Positions 1 through 12,200 of a DNA stretch of 64,000 nt are shown here, piece after piece. Below the pieces are notes generated by a model. That model was not told the DNA's origin and ran no database searches. It saw only the letters and a program-made list of their open reading frames with translations. The DNA is from Acanthochlamys bracteata (lineage: Eukaryota; Streptophyta; Magnoliopsida; Pandanales; Velloziaceae), in NCBI GenBank assembly GCA_019914995.1, contig CM034137.1, positions 5,669,155 to 5,733,154 of the forward strand, in the 5' to 3' direction. The stretch's first letter is position 1, and every line of letters begins with the position of its first letter. The position numbers and the translations under genes are program-made.

Positions 1-369
1 TAGTGACCAATAATAGGTTGGTCGCCATTATAATGTTATTAAAATTTAAATTTTTTAAATATTTGATATTAAAAATATGAACTTTTTAATAAAAATTACA
101 CATACAATCATAAAAAGTAAACAACATAAGAAGCAAAATAATTACAAACATTCACTAAATTAAATAAAATTAAATATTTAAGTACAAGACACATGATATT
201 TTCATAATACAATCTCAATATTTGTTTTCATAATGCGGACTTCACACTAAAGTAATGTCATCAACACACATTTTATGCTAGCACCGACGCTAATCATGCG
301 TATAATATGAAGAAAATCACAATATATAGCAAATTTATAAATTATATATAATAAAAAATTCATAAATAT

Positions 370-690
370 AATATCGTATTTAGTTCACTCATTCTACTCC
401 AAATGTAATTCCCTTTTTTTTTACAAATCACTTCACTGAGACGATCGTGTACGCGTAGGTTTCGTAGCTTTTTGACGGCTTCTCTAATTTTTAACCACTT
501 AAGTTGTTATGATGCTAAGTTTTCGATATATAATGCTTCTAACTCACCCATCCTTATCTCCAAGCGTAATTCTGTTTCTTTTTACAAGTCACTCTCATTG
601 ATACGGTCGTATATGCGTAGGTTTCACCGTCTTTTCACCGTTTTTTCTAAGTTTTAACCATTTAAGTCGTTATGAAACTAACTCTTAGTT
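370..690. repeat. Diverged tandem duplication, about 165-bp unit
   Basis: Two adjacent copies (about 385-520 and 550-690) share the order of words: a 'taattc' plus T-run, 'ttacaa.tcact', 'cg.tcgt.ta.gcgtaggttt' and 'ttttaacca.ttaag'. The copies differ at many sites, so the duplication is old. No coding sequence is seen in it. Positions 1-369 are AT-rich with nothing recognisable. Confidence 0.6.
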
Positions 691-820
691 ATATATAAAA
701 ATCTTAATAATGCTTAAATACTTCTAATTAATTCACTTTTTGTAAAATTATAATAAATTTAGTAGTATAATAGAATTATAACAAATTTTAGTTTGCAATA
801 AAATTTTAATAAATTTTTTT

Positions 821-1290
821 TTAGGAAGATAAGATGTTACCTGCACTTATTTCACTTAGTATATCCTTATATACTAAATTATGCAATCCAATTAGCATAA
901 ATCTTTGCAATAAAATATGATAGTTATGATTTTTCAATCCAAGCATCTTATTATCTTTTATGTTTACACATCTAGAAATATTGGCTGTGTAGCCATTAGA
1001 GAGTTTGACATTTGCTAAAAGTTCACATAATGTCCAACTTTTTTCTGGCATCAAAACATAGTATGCATATGGCTTCAATGTCCTATGTTTTCCTTCACGA
1101 ATAAGATGTAGTTCCGGCCGTATGCCCATCAGTACCATTTGATTTGCCTTTGATATTAATTGAAGTTTCGAAAATACTTTAAGCAATACTTTTTTCAATA
1201 TGCATAATATCAAGATTGTGGCATATCAGCAAATGTCTCCAATAAGACAACTCGCAAAATAACCTTCTTTTGCACCAATTTAGATGTGTA
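821..1290 (-). pseudogene. CACTA (En/Spm) TNP2-like transposase relic
   Basis: The minus strand encodes a stretch with the look of the region downstream of the TNP2 transposase core in plant CACTA elements. Near 1215-1280 the frame gives SYWRHLLICHNLDIMHIE, close to the family signature (W..L..RHN.DVMHIEKN). After a frameshift and stop, the 130-residue open stretch at 821-1213 gives 'MGIRPELHL', a 'Y.L..EK' region, 'NGYTANISRCVNIKD' and 'LKNHNYHILLQR', matching the usual GYSSNI...L.SHD.H.LMQ pattern. Known His/Asp-type positions have changed (SHD to NHN), and the N-terminal transposase core is absent. It is a dead fragment; a hAT-type MITE sits immediately on its 5' side. Confidence 0.75.
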
Positions 1291-1302
1291 TGATATTAGA
1301 TT

Positions 1303-1847
1303 TAGGGGTGGCAATTCGGATTCCTTGGTTGGTTTCGGATTGTCCCATATAATAATCGGGTCAAAATTATTCAACCTTAATCTGACCTATTTATTTATAT
1401 GGGTCAAAGTTATCAACCCTAACCCAATCTATTTATAACCGGGTCAAACTCAGATCGACCCATTTAATAATTAAAATTATTAAAATAAAATAATAAATAT
1501 TAATTTTTAATAATAATATATATAAATTATTAATTATGATATATTTAAAAAGAAAAATATTAATTTTGATAAATTTTATAAATTAAATAAAAATTAGTTA
1601 AATTAAGATAAATCAAAATATATATATATACAAATTAAATTTAAATTATTTGCTATTATTTTCTAATTATTAAATAATATATATTATATAAATAGTTAAA
1701 CGGGTCAATTTTGGGTCAATCCGAATTCGACCCGAACTCGTTTAAAATTTCGGGTTATTTTTGGGTCGATCCAAATCCGGCTAAGAGTTGATCTGAACCC
1801 GAATTTTTCAGATCGGTTTCGGATCGGGTCAGAATTTGCCACCCCTA
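1303..1847. mobile_element. hAT-type MITE, 545 bp, with 8-bp TSD
   Basis: Terminal inverted repeats start TAGGGGTGGCAATTCGG on the left and, read inward from the right, TAGGGGTGGCAAATTCTG. The element is flanked on both sides by the same 8 bp, ATTAGATT (1295-1302 and 1848-1855). An 8-bp duplication is typical of hAT transposition. The interior is AT-rich with GGGTCAA/GACCCG motifs near both ends and no coding capacity. Confidence 0.88.
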
Positions 1848-1855
1848 ATTAGATT

Positions 1856-2850
1856 GGGCCGAATTTAGACCTTGTTTGGGCTTAGTTTAATTCAGCGCTG
1901 GTCAAGGTCTGATTTTGGTGTTGACAAAGAGTGGCTTTACATATTCGATATAGTTTCAAGTCGAGTAGGATTGTATTTTCTTCCCTGAGTTGACTACCTA
2001 AAGTGTTTGGTAATGCTAAACTAGAGGCGTAACAAATCGGTGGAGGAGGTTGTCTGTCGAACACAGCTTTAAATGGATTCATTTGAGTGAGAAGTGGATA
2101 CTAATCTTTTTTAAGGAATATTCTGTCTAGTGCAGCTATCATGCTCATTGCTTAGTGTTCACAGACAAAACATTGCAAACAACACTCATTATTAGCCACT
2201 TAATCTACCATACGTGTAAGAATGGTTAGCTATTCGCGTGGAGAGCTGGGTCTTGTATTTGGCGTATTTCCTTTAAAAAGAAGGAAGGAAGATAAGGGTC
2301 TTGATCACTCAATAGTTTCGTGAGACTATAGAGACTTTTGTAGCAGAAGGCTATACCGCAAGAGAGCTTGCGGTATAGGGATGTACTGCCAAGCTTAGAG
2401 AGATGATCGGCTTGATGTTCTTTCTCACTGAAAGTGGTATACCATTAATGAACTTCATAACAAGTCTTTCTATTTTAATGGTACTAATTGTTAAAATTTC
2501 AGCATTAAACAACTCAACTGAGAGGTTGAATTGAATTATCGTAAATTATAATTTAAATGAATGTTTTTGCTCAAATAGTGAACATTTTGTTGTTGAGAGA
2601 AGTCCTTATGCTAGAAGGGGCATGCCAAGATTGGTTCATTGATGTTCTTTCTTAATCTTCGCCGTTAAAACTCCACCATAAAAGATGGTGAACCATCAAA
2701 ATGGCAAGCATGGTTCTTATCGCACTTAAAGGAAGATCTTTCAATCGCTCTTCGCTATTGGATGGCGTGAACTATAAATGCTAGCTAGAAAACCAAGATG
2801 ACTATTTTTATCCAACATAAGACTACTTATTATGGAACATTATCCCGACT
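1856..2850. other. No gene seen
   Basis: Only short chance reading frames occur here, for example 1882-2082 on the minus strand, which resembles no family I know. The stretch lies between a CACTA/MITE cluster and a gag relic and is probably decayed transposon DNA. Confidence 0.4.
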
Positions 2851-2855
2851 AACTG

Positions 2856-3240
2856 TTGATTCAAAAAAAAATTAGATTCAATGAAGTTCAATCTTCAAGT
2901 AGACCTCAGAATACAACAAAGCTGACAGAATTTGTATATGTTAGGTACGGATTGCATAGTCATACATTACCTGCATGTGATCTTAATCATATTTATTCTT
3001 ATTCTAGAATGAAGAAAATTAGGGATAAATTGGAGGTAAAATATGAAAAAACAACACAAGTCAAGGAGACCCGCCTTAAACCGACTAATTCATAATTATG
3101 AAATTTTAAAAATGAAAAAAGAAACACTATTACTTATATGTATACTACATTTACTAATGTTATTAAGCCCGTAAGAAAAAGTTATAAACTCAAAAAGTTG
3201 AAGTGGAAGATTATGCTAGCAACCCTTTATACAGCTCCAA
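2856..3240 (+). pseudogene. Copia-like gag (UBN2-type) relic
   Basis: Broken frames on the plus strand give 'IRDKLEVKYEKTTQVKETRL', then after a stop and frame change 'YEILKMKKE', 'ITYMYTTFTNVI' and a K/L-rich stretch. This follows the order of the UBN2-type gag domain of plant Ty1/copia elements (W..L...YEGT..VKE.K...L...YE.FKM...E.I..M..RF..I...L...GK). Several stops and frameshifts show that it is dead. I assign it from that pattern only. Confidence 0.55.
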
Positions 3241-3249
3241 GATGCATGT

Positions 3250-4670
3250 TATAGAGAAAATTAATGATTTCTCAGGTGTGGCATTAATGAGTTGAAGATA
3301 AGCTGATGGCTGGTTCAAATCCCAAATATTTTGACCATAACAAATATTTGAAAGTCATTATTGAGATTTGAACAAGTTATATTGGATACATGAAGCTGGC
3401 CAGAACTAGAACCAAAATTATATAAGTATTGAAGCTATCAGAAGCCTACTTTGCACACAGATATCTTTCAAATTAGTCAATCAAATAGAGTTGTTTTATT
3501 ACATTTCAAAGATGAAATATTAGAGAATAAAATAAGACAAGTAGGAAGGAATTTCGTCTGGTATCTAAGAATGGAAAAATTTGTGAAAGTTAGCTACTTG
3601 CACAAAAAATTCTACTCAATCAGTTGGACAACATTTCTGGATAGCAACTTGAATATACCTTTTTACTCATGCAGGCTTTTCATGATGTGATTTTTTCTAT
3701 AGATAGGAGACATCTTTTCGAATCTCAGAGAATTCTACGAAGAAATGAATTCTACAAAAGTTTGTTGTCTGCTCTATCATGCCTGGATGCATCCGAGTGA
3801 CACTTTTTGGATAGCAACTTCCTAGTTAAATATCTTTACCTCGAATCACATTTTATTAATCCGATATTTACTGATCTAGAGAATCCAACAAAGAGGCCAG
3901 ACAACTATATGGTCAAATGGACAGAATCAAGATATCCACTCGTGCCCGAGCTAGTTTCTAATCTTCTGATCGTGCCAACTAGTGGCAAGTGAATCCAGAA
4001 GTTGCATGACATCTCTAAGTACTTTAAACTATTTATTTGTAGATTTTGTGGAAAAAAATATTAGAGAATCTTTTGGTAAATTTACAAAGATGGAAAGTTC
4101 TAGCAATACAAGCACTCCTACTGATCCAATTCAAATCATCATATCTTAGCTATCCATTTGAATTTTGATATGATATATACATGCAAATTGTAGAGGACAT
4201 CATAAAATCTATACCTATACAAAGCGATCATAATGGTCGCCAGGAAAAATCTGCCAGAAAAATTTGGATGACATGGCAGCCAAAAGCCTATGAAGCACTT
4301 GGAGCGTTGGATGAGTTTGTAACTTATATTGACATCCAATTTATCTCTAACTATGAAGACACCTTCATGAAACTCAAAGCAAGTCTTCCATATCAGCAAC
4401 CAATTACCAGCAAAGGAAAGTAATTACAAAATTTAGAGATGAAAAACCATGAATGGAATATGTAAAAATAGTCGTTTTGGTTAATTCTATGTGATGCGTT
4501 TGAACTAGCAATTGGAATCTTGATCCATTGGTGCAGATCTGTCCTGAGATCAAGAAGGAGACTTCATTGTATGTTTGTAATAAAATATGACAGCAAGAAC
4601 ACACTGAATCTAATCAAGTTCTAACATTTGCTGCCAAGAAAGAGGACAACCATTCATTAGATTCATTAAG
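3250..4670 (+). other. Unassigned decayed coding-like DNA
   Basis: Short open stretches on the plus strand at 3451-3690, 3807-3992 and 4181-4423 have coding-like composition but resemble no family I recognise. Given the gag relic just upstream and the LTR-like block just downstream, they are probably remains of an LTR retrotransposon body or of nested insertions. No intact gene is supported. Confidence 0.3.
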
Positions 4671-4689
4671 TCATTTCCTTTTATTTCAT

Positions 4690-5560
4690 TGTGTGATATT
4701 CCTTATACTTTCTTGTTGTGAGAATAGTATTGCTGTAAGTGAGATCTTGAGTTAAACCCTGTGATACACTTGTAACTTTGAGAGAAGGTTGTGCTTGCGA
4801 GTTCTCAGGTGAGCTAGCATAGGTATAGGTTAGTGGGTCTGTGTTAGGACTTTGCATTGGCGTATAATTGTAGCCGGAGGGACTGTGAAATTTAGAAGGT
4901 TGGTGAGTTATCCTTGCGAGGATATTCGAATGGAGGCGAAAGTATTTGTAAAACATTAATTCTCGTTAATTGTGTATTGTTTTGACGTGGGTAGATTTCA
5001 CTTGAAATTTCAAATAACATAGGGGTAGATACTACGGTGACTTTTCATGTAAAAATTCTTGATGTGCTATCTGGTTTACATTTCTTATCACCTGTGCTTG
5101 TTTCATTTAAGTTTTATTTGGAAACATTTTTTTGGGTAAGTCATTGTTTATTCTTAGCTACGCTTGAGCAATTTTATAATCGACTAACTGTTAACTAATC
5201 AGTGATTGAATTCTAAACAAAGAGGACTTTTTAGTTTTATTTGTCATAACTCAATCAATTGAACGGCTCTCTTGAATTCATATTCAACTGGTTTCATTAA
5301 CAATTTGTATCAGAATAGGCTTCTACTAGTTAAGGACTAACAGTCTTAAAAAAAGATTACTACGACAAGTTATGGATGCCGTTACAACCGAAAAAGATGT
5401 CACATCGACCACCACAGTGCTTAAAGTATGGCTACTGGAAGACCAAAATGGCTATCTTCACTCAAGCGCAAGACTTCACCTTTATGGACAATCATAATGG
5501 ATGGACAGATAGTACAAATCAAGAGTTTCTGCTGCCAAGCTAGTTTCGAATTCACCAATG
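4690..5560 (+). mobile_element. LTR-like end, PBS-like site and copia gag start (relic)
   Basis: The block at 4690-5302 has the word content of a plant copia LTR 3' half ('gagttatccttgcgaggat', 'gttttgacgtgggtag') and ends in ACA. It is followed at 5304-5319 by TTGTATCAGAATAGG, a diverged match to the primer-binding site complementary to initiator tRNA-Met (TGGTATCAGAGC). An ATG lies at 5372. After a frame change near 5425 the plus strand reads YGYWKTKMAIFTQAQDF followed by an acidic/aromatic run to a stop near 5542, like the first gag motif of copia elements. The downstream gag-pol is not recognisable. Confidence 0.5.
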
Positions 5561-8500
5561 ATGATAAAAGAATATCTCTATGAATGCCCGTACGCTAAAC
5601 ATACTTTCTTGTACTTCAAATCTTAATGAATTTAACCATATTTTTATATAGCATAAAGAAAGAGATATAAGACAAGATTGAGGTTACACACAAAGGAACC
5701 ACTTAAGTGAATGAGACTCACATGAATCTTTTTATTAATGACTCAAAAATTTCAAATAGAGGAAGGATAACTAATTACTCAAATGTATCCTCATTTCACT
5801 AACATAATTAACCCCTTTGCAAAATACTAATAAGCATTTAACGAACGTGAATATAAAGTGAAGATTATACGTGCCACACTCTTGGCATATAGTTTTATAG
5901 TGGATTCTATAAAGGAAGAAACATGATTTTCTCACTATGTCGATGGATTAATTTATTGAAAAACTCATGGCAAAAATTTCTCATTGAGAAAATTTGAAGA
6001 AGAACCTCAATCTCTTAGATTGAAGACAATCGTACAACAACTAAATTCTTCTTCTTGTGATGATGATGAGAATGATATTGCTATGTGACTAGAACTTCGC
6101 CGTAACTCTATGAATGGGACCGTAACTCTATTTTCTTAAGTTCTCTTTGGCAAGAACTCCACCGTGTATCCGAAACCTTAAAGTGCAAATGGTCAAACGA
6201 CAAGCTTGTTTTTGGAAGATCGCAATGTTCTTCGTCGGTCAACATTGAGGTAAATTACACGGAACGTAGCACTTGCGTCAAACAATTGAAGGTAATGGGA
6301 ACGAATGACAAAAAGAAGATGAACAAGATACTGAATATAAGAACAAATAGAGGAAGAGATTGAATAGTAAGAAGAAGCACTTTATTCCTGATGCCTTCTT
6401 TCCTAATACTTATAGCCATTGGCTAGAGTTGTTACAATTGAAATATTTTCCTTACTAGAATGCATAGTTACTATGACTACTAAGTATTCTTCTAAACATC
6501 AAACACCTAAGTACATGCATATTCTAAACTGCAAGACTCCTACCGGATACTAAACTCCTCCTTATCTGGCACTACTAATACTCAATTAGCCACTACTACA
6601 CTACACCTATCTTCTAATCTTCTTCCTTGTAAATGCATGCTTTATGTGCACCAATTAAGTGTAAGAGCAACCCACACAAGCTGACCTCCTTGTTTGGGCT
6701 GCCTGCGAAGCCATGATGCTCTTCCTTTGGGCTGCTCAATTTCTTTGTTCTTTTTGAACCTCTGCATCTAAGTAGCATCCATGACACTTAGAAGTGGGGA
6801 GTTGCTGGAGATGCCATATACGGGCTGTAGAGAATCAGTAAAACAAAAAAAAATTTCTATATTAATGTGTCGATTAAAACTAAAGTGTACAGTATGGAGT
6901 TACTTTACCAAAAAGATTTTTCTTCATCAATGTTGCTGGTTGAAATTGAAGAAGATAGTAAGGAGCCACTAGAAAACTCTCCTAAATCAGCAATCGAAGC
7001 AAGCTCAGAACATACACAGAACCAAACCGCAGCACCAAGTAATGATTTCATGCAACCAATTCCTCTTCCGCAATATTACTTGAAGAGTCAATTGGATTAA
7101 GCAGTTTTCTGAAATTTTTTGTGTTTACAAAGTTTATGTTAAATTACCTTTTTCTGATGCGTCGGAAGAAAAGTCAAGTTATATGAAATTCTTATAGGAG
7201 ATTATATCTAAAACTGAAAATGAAAAGATAAACAAGTATTCACACTATTTGGAAGCTTCACCACCTTAAGAATGGGGATGTTCAAGAAGAGTTTTTCGTA
7301 AGCTTTTCAAAAATTCACCATCCTCCTTAAATCGGCATAGAGGAAAAAAAGAAGCCAAGGTATAGACTACAAATGTGGGGATAGAGAAAATTTTAGAACT
7401 TTGTATTGTTTGTTGCTTAGTTTGTTGGAGTTCAACACTTATGATGGAATATGTCTTTGAGTCTTAATTCTTCGAAACATACCAAATGCATAGCCATTTA
7501 AGTTAACTTTTATGTTAACTAATGATGAGCGTGGTATTCATTAGCTTGAACTTGTCATCATGAGTGGCGTAGAGAATTGATTTACTCTTATTGCCCTTTT
7601 TGAGATTTGAAGCTAATGTAGTGTTTGGTTGAGAAGTTATATTGAACATCGACTATAAATTAGAATTATATTCCCAACTATTGTCTCCATAAAAGACATT
7701 ACACTAGTCAGCCTTGTCCAGTAGAAAAGAGCTACCTACACAAAAGTGTGAAAGCTAGCCTTTAGTAATTTGGCCCTACGCACAACAAATATATAAGAGA
7801 TAATCTATTAGAGAAGAGCACTACCGACGTGATAGTATGAAAGTCATCGACTGTGAGTTTTATAAAATAAAATAAAAATTAAACCAAACAATGATGCTTG
7901 ACTAACTCTTGGACGCATTGAATTTGATTCAGACGACTGGTTAGTTTGACTTGCTCGATTTAACTTCAATATTGAAGACTACAAAATTAGAAGAGATCAA
8001 AATAGGGCATATGAGCTTATTGACCATCGAAGTATTTATCATGAGTTTAGCTTTTTTGTCTTAAATTGTTTGCTTGCATATGAACAAGTGTGTGTATGAT
8101 GAGAACATATGATTAGTTGTGTTTTGAAAAATTCTCATGAGTTATACATTCAATGACATATCTGAAGATATTGGTATTATAAAATTCTACTAAGCTATAT
8201 GAATATTAATATTTTTTTTGTTGCTCAAGGGCGAGCAAAAATACTGCGTGCGATTGTATTTGATGTGCTTATATATATAATCTCATGCACTCTTTTACCA
8301 TATATGTTTGATTTTATATAGAAAAATTGATTCAAAAAAATCTCACTTAATTGTTTTTCTTATTTCAGTACTTCTGTATAGTATGAGTATTTTTTATGAA
8401 AACTTAATTTTTCGATGGATTTTCATGAACGCCAACTGGGTTTGAAGCCAAGACATTGAAATTAGTTAAACTAAATTCTTTTGGAACTTTTCGGCCAGCC

Positions 8501-9480
8501 AACTACATATTCATAGATAAATTTAACACCTAGTGCAAAACCGATTCATCTGTACAGTTTCAAATTTAAGTGAAGTTGAAAGCCTTTTTTATTTTTTAAA
8601 TTACATGTGTAATATAGTGTTAGAAAGATAAGATAGATATATGAATGAAAATAATTTTATCAAATTTTTCGGAGGCTAAATAGACCTCAAAAGGGTGCAT
8701 ACAACTTGGTGGATAGAGTTAGGATTAGCTGAAACAGCACCTAGCTTTCCTGAGGGGGGAGGAGCAGAAGCAGCCAATCTAGGGTTTATTCTTGAGTAAT
8801 TGATGGAGGAACAGAGAGAAGAATAGAGGGGAGTAAGGAGCAAAAAAGAAATACGACAGTTCATTCGACAATGCTTTTTATAGAGTTCTTTTTATTCTAT
8901 CTCTCATATTTTTCTTTGCTTTGTTAGATCTAGAAATTTATAAAATACTCTTTATAGGGTCGATGATGTAGGCTAACTATGATAATTTATTCTAATTCTA
9001 TGCTATTCGAAGTTTTATGAATGCTCATTTAGTATTCATTACCGTGGTTAATATTTTTTAGTATCTCGCCAATATTTAATCGATTAAAGATTCATATTAA
9101 TACAGAGATGTGATGTATTAGTCTTTGTAATAAATATTATGAAGTGCATGAGACACACAGACGTACTCTTTGTAGTTCGTGCATTTAGTATAGCATGCCA
9201 CAAAACTTAACAAGCTTTCTTATATGTTAATTTACATAGAGTTATAGTAAGTAATTTAGAAAGCATTTTTGGTATAGTTTGAGAAAGTATATCAAAGAAA
9301 TTAGGATTTTTTAGCTATCAGTATAGATTATATTTTTGATTGGATGAATATAGAGTTGAATTAGTTTAGTTACGCTGAAATCAAATGTCCTAGCACTTAG
9401 ATCATTTACCTTTTTTAGATCGGTAGTTTGAATAATTTTATGATAAATTATTTACAGTACTTAATAAGTTAATCAATACT
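5561..9480. other. Transposon-derived DNA without an intact gene
   Basis: No frame longer than about 77 codons stands out. 6340-6800 has LTR-like sequence (a 'caagcactttatt..tacttatag' type block and C/T-rich words). 6867-7100 encodes a Ser/Glu/Gln-rich fragment of unknown origin. The rest is AT-rich. I see no RNA gene. Confidence 0.35.
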
Positions 9481-9770
9481 CGTGGGAACGAGACTTTTTT
9501 TGTTGTTGTATTACTTGTGCAACTCATACACTTATTTTGCAACAGGCATACCGAGTCCCTATTTGGTTGCTAGCCTGATAAGGGCCCGCAGTCGAAACAG
9601 GAAGTACACGCCGCTAGTGCTTGCCAAATCCAGCACCGTCGGCTCCATCAAGGTGCATCTCTAGTGGCCGTACCCAACACAAGTGCATCCTATGCTTCCC
9701 TTCCCTCATCCGTAGCATCCAACTGCCAATGGTATTCAACTAGCGCAGCTGATTCAAGGTGATCTGTGAT
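9480..9770. repeat. GC-richer dispersed repeat, copy 1
   Basis: This block stands out from its AT-rich surroundings and shares a core with 16545-16780: a 'gttgctagcctgat/aagtcagggcccgcag' segment, then 'gcc..tagtgcttg..', '..ggctcc' and 'aggtgc.tctc.ag'. The two copies are diverged. Read on the minus strand it may be the tail of a gypsy-type polyprotein plus LTR; that assignment is an inference. Confidence 0.4.
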
Positions 9771-10870
9771 AGGCAACAACCGAGCTCTTTATCTCATAAA
9801 TTCATAATTTCATTAGATATTTTCGCTTGTTTTTTAAGGATTCAGATTGAGAATTTAAGAACATTTGCAGGACAGAGTACTGAATATATGGAGGAAATCA
9901 TCATAGTATCAAATCTAATCATGCAGGAATTAACAAAAAGAAAATCACTAAGAACATGAAGAAAACTAAATCGCTTTGAGTAGCTTTTACATGTAGCAAC
10001 ATTTTTTTGAATGTGATTTTGGTCGAGATTTTTAAAGTTATCTGAGGCCAATCCGTTGAAACAATTAGGTAACATATCTACTATGATCCACATCCAATGA
10101 ATCAAGATATATTTCAAAATGTTGTTGTAAATACTGCAGAAAAATTGGAACAAAACATGCAGAAAACCCAAAAGGAATAGAGAAGGTTTTGCTGAAGACG
10201 TTTATTGAATTTTGACTTGCATCTGTTCAATTTTTGCAATTGTATCAAGACATTTTTCAAAAGTATAACAAGATATCTACTATCATTTATTACCAAGTAC
10301 ATTAAGAAATATTGCTGAATTACCAAGAAATACTAAAGATAAACCTGAAGAATGGAAGAACAAGCTGCCACACAAATAGCGTTAAGAGTTCAGAAACTTC
10401 AAATATGTTCATTTGCTTAAAGACCATGCAGATTATAAAAGATATTTTAGGAGAAGACAGAAGATCAGTATTTTGATTTCGCAACAAGAAATCTATCGAA
10501 TACTGCTGGAAACTTCGATGAAAATATGGAACGAAATTGAATAAGAAAAGTGCACCCTGAAGGATTGAAGACTAGATCAACTCTAAAAGAACCGTTTGAT
10601 CTAAATCTGATTCGTGCAAATCTAGATCATGCTACTATAGGACAAGAGTTTTTACAAATATGGGTGAACTAAACTAGGAAAGATTGGAATTTTAAGAAAT
10701 TGTTGCTGAAGAGTTCAGATATAGGAAGTAGTCACTGTCAGCTGATACTTTTCGTGATGAATCTTACGTATCTGAAGAGTGTTTCAATGCTTGCAGAATT
10801 GACCTTCAACTAAAGGAATATCAAATATAAGAAGCATGTTTACAAAGTAGAAGAATAGACACTAGGGAAG
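9771..10870 (+). other. Unassigned decayed coding-like DNA
   Basis: The plus strand around 10340-10700 shows broken, charged, coding-like stretches, including 'EEQAATQIALRVQKLQ' and 'FDLNLIRANLDHATIGQEF', interrupted by stops. I do not recognise the family. It lies just upstream of an LTR-like end, so it is probably part of a decayed retroelement. Confidence 0.3.
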
Positions 10871-10899
10871 AGAAAATAACCACAACGAACAACACATGA

Positions 10900-11345
10900 T
10901 TGGAAAGAGCGAACCGAAGCATTCATCGAGTTCATCTTTCTACAATTCTTTCATAGATCTATTCTACTTAATTATTGATCCGTTTTCTTCTTCCTTCAGT
11001 AATAAATTTATCGTTGTACCAACAGTGATCTTTACACTATATAGATTAGTTATCTCTGTGAAAAAAACAAAAATCATTTTATAAAGAGAACTTGCCAGTT
11101 CTCTATTAAGAGAGGCTTAGCTATCTCTAAGATGTTTGAAGAGTTTGCATTACATAGAAACTCTAGGTCAAACCAAAGTTGTTCAGTTATATTAAGACTC
11201 GGTGGTTGTATATTTGGGGAAAGATAGTGAAAAGCTCTTATAGGCTACTCGTGATCGTGCACGTACATAAGGTTGCAAAACCACATAATTCTTTACGCTG
11301 CTTAGAGTTTGCTTGTCTTACTCATTTGAATTAAATTTCTCCTAA
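10900..11345 (+). mobile_element. Copia LTR-like relic (+)
   Basis: The stretch contains a TATA-like 'ctatatag' near 11037, then 'gagaggcttagctatctc', 'ggtggttgtatatttgggg' and 'gcaaaaccacataattcttt'. This order is common in the R/U5 part of plant copia LTRs. No boundaries or target-site duplication can be fixed. Confidence 0.35.
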
Positions 11346-11679
11346 CAAATTTACTGCGTAGGTTTCAGCAGCCAAATATTCACTATTTTAAGAAAGAATT
11401 TATTTTGAACTTTAATTTTCTTAGAAAAACATGCACAATCAATTCAAAAAGAGCGTTGAATTGAGTTAATATCTAAAAATTTTAATTATAAAATTTTCTA
11501 CAGATAGCGGCAATATAGCTGGTTATGACAGTTACGGTTATCTAAGTTTTAAATAGACATATGTAGTCAACAGATAATAGGAACCTAGTTGACTATGTCT
11601 AGATAGTTCTTGCGAAAATAATCGTACTAATTTTAGTAAGGTTCCAAAGCACATAAAAATTAAAGCGTTGGCAAGTAGA

Positions 11680-12034
11680 GACGACGAAAGTATACGTGGT
11701 TCGGCAAATTTCTTTGTCTATATCTACAGCCGTTCTTTGACAAAAGCAATAAATCTACTAATCTTTAAAAAGCTACACTTACTAAGACAAAATGCTTCAC
11801 CAAAGACATTTGTCTTTACAGATTTTTTTATATAAGACTAACCTTTGCAGCCTATTAGACACTAATCTCTCTAGCTACACAAGTATAACTTACAATACTA
11901 GTGAATGTCTCACGGGCTTCAACCAAGCCCACTCTTCAAATGCTCCAAACACTTAACCTCTATATTGCAGAGATAGTTACGGTCACATTTGAGCACAGGA
12001 TCAATTCTCTACATATTAAACTCAATTCTAACAT
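11680..12034 (-). mobile_element. Copia LTR-like relic (-)
   Basis: On the minus strand this block would begin TGTTAGAATTGAG at 12034, a typical LTR start. On the plus strand it contains 'acgtggttcggcaaatt' near 11694, a word frequent in reverse-oriented copia LTRs. No partner LTR or internal domain was found, so it may be a solo LTR. Confidence 0.4.
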
Positions 12035-12162
12035 GGGGAGAAGATAAAAATTGAGAAACTGCTAGGGAGTTTGTTTACTATTTTTATCCACTATTGATGA
12101 GAATAAGTATGCCTTCTGTGTTTTTCTATGTATGCTTGTGTGTGTTTTACTTTTTCTCAGTG

Positions 12163-12200
<38 letters not shown>

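Noticed and set aside
9842-10326. Cys/Phe-rich frames of 70-109 codons on the minus strand
   Set aside because: Overlapping frames on both strands, no known motif, and located in decayed repeat DNA.
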